Shown here: positions 59,593-64,000 of the stretch, piece by piece
Position numbering within the stretch: the stretch's first letter is position 1
Layout: every line of letters starts with the position of its first letter
Notes under the pieces: model-generated
What the model was told of the DNA's origin: nothing
Database searches by the model: none
The model's input: only the letters and a program-made list of their open reading frames with translations
NCBI RefSeq assembly: GCF_964204645.1
Contig: NC_134036.1
Location: 4,452,001 to 4,516,000, forward strand
Origin: Tubulanus polymorphus
Taxonomy: Eukaryota > Nemertea > Palaeonemertea > Tubulaniformes > Tubulanidae
Reading direction: 5' to 3'
Length of the DNA stretch: 64,000 nucleotides
Position numbers and translations under genes: made by a program

Positions 59593-60237
59593 TTCAGTGA
59601 CCAGTGACAACGTATCTAAAGAACAGTTCATCGTCCTGAATATGATGATGATAATAATGATACGAAGCCGACAAACACAACATCATAACATCGAGCATAG
59701 AATCATGTCATCTTCTTCCCAGAATCATCGTCATCTTCTTCCCCGTCTTCTCCGGCGCTCCTCTCTCTTCTCTCTCTCCCTATCTATCTATTCGTCTCTC
59801 TCTCTCTCTCTCTCTGACGATGGAAAGACGACTACATGCTCATTATCTGTAACCAGCCGGCGGCGGTTGAAGCTACTCCCTGTGTCGTGATGCTTCCATC
59901 CGACTGAGCGTGTAATGATTTGATAATCTTCGCATGCATATACGACGCTCGTCGTCGTCGTCGTCGTCGTCGTATGCCTACCTGCCTGCACGACTTACCA
60001 TCCATGCAACCATCCATCGCCTGCCAGGGCTTGTCTCCTATCGTCATTCCACGGTTCGATTTCGCTGTACATGCGCGCTAACAGGATTGGGGGATGCCGC
60101 GCGCGCGCCGAAAAAAAGCCGTTTATCTGGTTTTCACGTTTTTTTATACGTTATCTTCAGCGGCTGGCATTGTGCGGGTTTCTGGTTCATTATCGGCGAA
60201 CCGCGCGTACTTCGTGCTTTTTGAGATGTTACGCACG
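59593..60237. other. Non-coding spacer with short CT and CGT runs
   Basis: (TC)n at 59792-59814 and (CGT)n at 59948-59972. A minus-strand donor-like GATG|GTAAGTC near 59985 follows a short open frame (MTIGDKPWQAMDG), not supported further. Confidence 0.5.
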
Positions 60238-60435
60238 TGACTGACTGATTGCCAGTTGACTGACTGACTGACTGACTGCCTGCCTGCCTGCCTGACTGAC
60301 TGACTGACTGCCTGCCTGCCTGACTGACTGACTGCCTGACTGACTGACTGACTGACTGACTGACTGACTGACTGACTGACTGACTGACTGACTGACTGAC
60401 TGACTGACTGACTGACTGACTGACTGACTGACTAA
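60238..60435 (+). repeat. (TGAC)n/(TGCC)n microsatellite
   Basis: About 195 bp of TGAC repeats with TGCC interruptions in the first half and a pure second half. Ser/Gln/Val frames on the minus strand are artefacts. Confidence 0.98.
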
Positions 60436-61214
60436 CAGCCAGCCGTAAGAGGCTCCCATTCAAAGATCCTACCTTCAGGATTCAAACATAATGAGCCCTT
60501 GCAATTGACAAAAGACACATTTTTCTAACACCGATGCTTTAGACAATTCACCAAAACGCCTTGAAAAATAACCATAAAATTAATAAAAGAAATTTTCATC
60601 CCGGTAAGCATTAAACACACTCTAACAACTTAACGACGAGTTTTCTTTTCCTATTCGTCAAGGTAGGCGTCATCATTCAGTTCTACCTTTAAGAATTTTT
60701 TTCTCTGGATTTCTTTTCGTCGGAAGCAAGCGTCGTCGTGTTTTTTTTATACGCGAGTAAGACGGCGGTGTCGTGTGTACCGTCGTGTACTCGAGGCACG
60801 GTTCGCCGAACCCGTCGTGTATTCGGCATTTTTTCTCTCCCCTCTCTCTCCCTCTCTCCCCTCTCTCTCTCTCTCCGCGCTTGGCTGTAGTTGTATATTA
60901 CACGACCGTGTGTCTACCAGTCTATGGCGGTGTAGTCGTCAGCGCGGAGAGAGCAGTTCATTAAGTCGTACGGACGGTGCTGTCAGCGTTCATTAGCCGG
61001 TGCAGATTTCACGACGGACTCGACCGCGTTTTCGTTCTGTAGTCGACGACGGGAAAATCGAGCGAGCCGACGACTGCGCTCGTTGTTTTGCTTAGTCGAT
61101 ATTGCGAGCACAGGTGCGCGGTTCGCAGGTGCCATTCGATGGGTTTTGCGTGCGCACGGAAATCACCGATCCAGGTAGATTTAGGCATGAATAACGAGCG
61201 ACATTCAGCATAGA
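60436..61214. other. Non-coding stretch
   Basis: CT-rich at 60834-60874. CpG-rich at 60730-61100, possibly promoter-like, but no exon recognised. Confidence 0.45.
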
Positions 61215-61685
61215 ACGACTGTCCGACTACTAGCGACCCCTGGTGGATCACCAACTGCCGCAGGAGGAATCGCGGTAGGAAATCAAGCACAGAATGACCG
61301 TTCGACTACCAGCGACCCTGGTGGGTCATCAATTGCCACAGCAGGAATCGGTGTATAATATACGTCAAGTACTGAAGGACTGTTCAACTACTAGCGACCC
61401 CTGGTGGATCACCAACTGCCGCAGGAGGAATCGTGGTAGGAAATTAAGCACAGAAGGACTGTTCGACTGCCAGCGACCCTGGTGGATCATCAATTGCCAC
61501 AGTAGGAATAGGTGTATAATAGACGTCAAGTACAGAAGGACAGTTCAACTACTAGCGATCCTGGTGGATCATCAATTGCCACAGGCGGAATCGGTGTATA
61601 ATGGACTTCAAGTACAGAAGGACTGCGCGAAAACTAGCGATCTTGGCGGATCATCAATTGCCACAGGAGGAATCGGGCTTGACTG
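61215..61685 (+). repeat. Tandem array of family D, alternating 79/82-bp units
   Basis: Six units marked by ACTAGCGAC/ACCAGCGAC, CTGGTGGATCA and TTGCCACAG or CTGCCGCAG. Spacings are 79, 82, 79, 82 and 82 bp, and A-type and B-type units alternate (GGAATCGCGGTAGGAAAT versus GGAATCGGTGTATAAT), giving a ~161-bp higher-order period. The 170-codon frame at 61294-61806 is not considered a gene. Confidence 0.9.
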
Positions 61686-61699
61686 GCACAGTTACATCT

Positions 61700-62055
61700 A
61701 CCGTTCTAGTTCCCCGTGGATAATACGTAAACATATCAATGATGTAAATCACATTATATCAAAGATCAATGAGGTAATTTTTGGATTTGAATATATAGAT
61801 AATTGAATTGAGTTGACCGGCAACCAGTCTAGAAGCCCCGATATAACGAAATATTGATGACGTAGTGCACATCCTTGCAATAATAAATATTTGAATTTAC
61901 CAAAAATAAAATAGGAATTATGAAATATATCGATTACAAAATAAACGAAAAGGCCAATATCGATGACGTAGTGCACATCGGCACAAACAGAACCACTAAA
62001 ATATCGCATAAAAAGTATCAATGTATATTGACATCATTGTAACAGTTTTCACTGT
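61700..62055 (+). mobile_element. Interspersed repeat family C, copy 3
   Basis: GATTTGAATATATAGATAAT, TTGAATTGAGTTGACCGGCA, ACCAGTCTAGAAGCCCCGAT and two GATGACGTAGTGCACATC (about 61856 and 61962) match 31005 and 22205 in inverse orientation. The ~106-bp spacing between the two shows the two-part build. Confidence 0.8.
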
Positions 62056-62668
62056 CAATGGCGCGGGTTGAGTCTACTATTGCCGCGGGAGGAATTCTTC
62101 GCCGAAAAGTACAAGACATCATCATTTCCTGCCCGAATCGCGAGCCTTTTTTCCTTCCTTCTTTTTTCGTTTCACCGCCGCAGAAACCGAGTAGTAATAT
62201 CGTCGAGGAAGCGCGGCACGGATAGCGCGGAGAATATGTATATTTATCTCGTATACGTAGTGCGCAGTCGGGCGAACTCGTTCACTGGCGGAACCGATTC
62301 TCATACACGACGCAATGTAAACGTTGTCGACGGATGTCAGGAGAGCTACCAGAGTAAACACGCTACTTCACTCGGCAGCGACGCGCGCGCGCGCCAAGCT
62401 ATAGCAAATTGCTCAACAACGTACGTATCTCATACATATATACATATATACATACATTTGTGTAGACACTTTGTACCACCGCAACGCGATGTTCGAGCAC
62501 CCCTTCAAAAATAAGTAGTAGAGTTCGCCTATCAACACCCCTCCCCCACTGGAATATGATAACGAACTCGAGACTATACAGACGATATCAATTACGCGCC
62601 ACATTCGTTGGCTTTTACGAAGGTAAGGCGATGGAGCCGAAATCGTTGGTCAAACGTAGCCGAAAAAA
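62056..62668. other. Non-coding spacer
   Basis: 62060-62095 is a diverged family D piece (GGCGCGGGTTGAGTC, TTGCCGCGGGAGGAAT). A CGAAG|GTAAGG donor-like string lies at 62625. No gene recognised. Confidence 0.4.
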
Positions 62669-62956
62669 ATGCCGAATTTATTGGCCAAAGATGTAAAATC
62701 TAACGATTCTTTTTGGCTAATAAAACGATCTTCAGCGCGATGGTATAATTATTTCCAAAATCTCGATGTATCAAGTTACGCAGTTAAAAAATCTAAACCC
62801 GATCAGTTGCTTGCCAGTTCAAAATGGTTGGAAGATTGTTTGGAAGAGCCGGAACCTGAATTTCCCAAATTACGTACTTCGTTTGGAATAAAAAAGACTG
62901 TAAATTCGACCGCCGATCGCACAACTATTTATCTGTACTTTGCGATTAACGATTGA
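62669..62956 (+). CDS. Unrecognised 95-aa ORF ending in family B
   Basis: Starts MPNLLAKDVKSNDSFWLIKR. The first ~75 residues have a protein-like composition: aromatic-rich (RWYNYFQNL), a dipeptide-rich acidic stretch (CLEEPEPEFPK) and no low complexity. The last ~20 residues (TVNSTADRTTIYLY...) and the stop come from the start of a family B element (GTAAATTCGACCGCCGATCG). So either an element inserted into a coding exon and supplied its stop, or a larger unknown element carries the frame. Not recognised, no function assigned. Confidence 0.35.
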   Translation: MPNLLAKDVKSNDSFWLIKRSSARWYNYFQNLDVSSYAVKKSKPDQLLASSKWLEDCLEEPEPEFPKLRTSFGIKKTVNSTADRTTIYLYFAIND

Positions 62957-63090
62957 AAAATCAACCCCCCCCCCTGTTTTGCCACAGCAGGAGTGACTGG
63001 TGGGTCTGTAAAGGACATAAAAACAAAATCAAACGAAATCTACCAATCAAATGAAAAAGTGGACAATCCCTATTAAAACATAAAAAAAAG
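62885..63090 (+). mobile_element. Interspersed repeat family B, copy 6
   Basis: The longest copy: GTAAATTCGACCGCCGATCG, a C-run of about ten at 62966-62975, GGTGGGTCTGTAAAGGACAT, ATCAAACGAAATCTACCAAT and GGACAATCCCTATTAAAACA. Confidence 0.85.
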
Positions 63091-63789
63091 ATGGTATACT
63101 AATGGCTATCCCCGTTTTCTTGCTCAAAGAAAGATCCCCAATGTCTAGCTCAATTTAGTAATATCAGATTTGTCAGTTATAGATTGGCCGAAACATCTAG
63201 AAACCATCGACAGCGAACGTCATTAAGTCTGACACTTTCCCCCAGACCAGAGAAGACATAGCTTTACGCTACACACGACTCCTCAGTCCAGAAGTCTAAT
63301 TCACGCCGATGACAATAAGTGGAAGTACACACCATCGACTGCCGTAACAATATAGACGAGGGGATGAATCACGGCCGAGGATTTTCTTTCGACACACCTG
63401 AGGGTCATCGAGGCGTTCGCACGACGCGCGCGCCGAGCAATTTCCGAGCGAATTCCAATGTGATTACGCAATACCCGCGCGCGGATGGATAAACGCGCGC
63501 CGGTAATGTCGGCGTGTATGGCCGGCAGCGGCCGCATCGGAATTACAAGACGAGACCGACCCGAAATCGGCCTCTGGCGAGCGGGGGGACGGGTGCATAT
63601 GCAGCCGTATAGGGAAGCCGCGTATGATACACATATTATATCGAATGATTTTGTTGAACATTGAACGTATATATCGACGCTGAATGATATTAAGACAAAA
63701 GACAAGTGTGTCGTCCGCATTACCCGAAAGAAAATAAACCGATTCGGTAAAATGATGCCTGGGACTCAGCCGAAAAAGGCTATGAACAA
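63091..63789. other. Non-coding stretch
   Basis: TTGGCCGAAACATC near 63185 resembles the GAAACGTCG ends. CpG-rich at 63400-63600. No gene recognised. Confidence 0.45.
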
Positions 63790-64000
63790 CCACGGTAAGA
63801 GACAGAGTCTACTGTATTTTCCAAACTCTTACTCGGTACTACCAACTCGGGGTAGAATTTTACTAGTCTCAACTTTACCGCGATAAGAGACAGAGTCTAC
63901 TGTATTTCGCAAACTCTTACTAGGTATTTGACACCATCTCGAGGTAGAATTTTACCAATGTAAACTTTACCGCAGTAGGAGACACTAGAGTCTACTGTAT
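63790..64000 (-). repeat. ~91-bp minisatellite, locus 3 (reverse), runs off the window
   Basis: AGAGACAGAGTCTACTGTAT, AAACTCTTACT and GGTAGAATTTTAC occur in two full units and the start of a third. Inverted relative to 24797 and in the same orientation as 56410. Confidence 0.9.

Noticed and set aside
61294-61806. 170-codon ORF
   Set aside because: It mostly translates the family D array and then family C.

Overview
This is animal nuclear DNA, not bacterial or viral. It has introns with GT/AG borders, a split secreted-protein gene with a polyadenylation signal, a eukaryotic tRNA-Gly, an exon of the CELF (Bruno-like) RNA-binding family, a tRNA-headed SINE, fold-back mobile elements, and many mini- and microsatellites. 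CpG is not visibly depleted and (CGA)n/(TCG)n runs are common. A repeat-rich, Gly/Gln/Met-rich secreted protein together with many minisatellites fits a lophotrochozoan such as a mollusc best, but that is an inference; no sequence here fixes the species.

Only three genes are well supported. (1) An 83-nt minus-strand exon at 29637-29719 encodes the RNP1 half of RRM1 of a CELF3/4/5/6-type protein. The flanking exons were not found, so much of the window may be CELF intron. (2) A three-exon plus-strand gene at 48912-51839 encodes a 592-residue secreted protein with a Lys/Ala/Glu-rich N-terminal part and a long Gly/Gln/Met-rich repetitive part, probably structural. (3) A minus-strand tRNA-Gly(TCC) lies at 44414-44485 with a pol III terminator. 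Three short ORFs (24678, 55726, 62669) and one TATA-plus-donor first exon (58102-58344) are weaker candidates.

The rest is dominated by repeats. Families recur at unlinked places and in both orientations: a 57-bp array (8.0 and 34.9 kb), a 60-bp array (1.9 and 28.9 kb), a 51-bp array carrying a pol III B-box-like sequence (12.0 and 27.3 kb), a 66-bp dyad-rich array (31.9, 35.6, 45.4 kb), a ~91-bp array (24.8, 56.4, 63.8 kb), and single-locus arrays of ~82, ~110 and ~42 bp. Short interspersed families include one of ~100 bp that is single at many sites and tandem at two (23.9 and 61.2 kb), one of ~180 bp with a C-run (six copies), fold-back MITEs, and elements ending in GAAACGTCG.

Layout: 1-29.6 kb is non-coding with repeats; 29.6 kb holds the CELF exon; 30-44 kb is non-coding with arrays and a 320-bp (AG)n tract; 44.4 kb holds the tRNA; 48.4-52 kb is the secreted-protein locus; 52-64 kb is repeat-rich with a SINE and the weak ORFs. 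I see no rRNA, CRISPR, viral gene, or recognisable reverse transcriptase or transposase.
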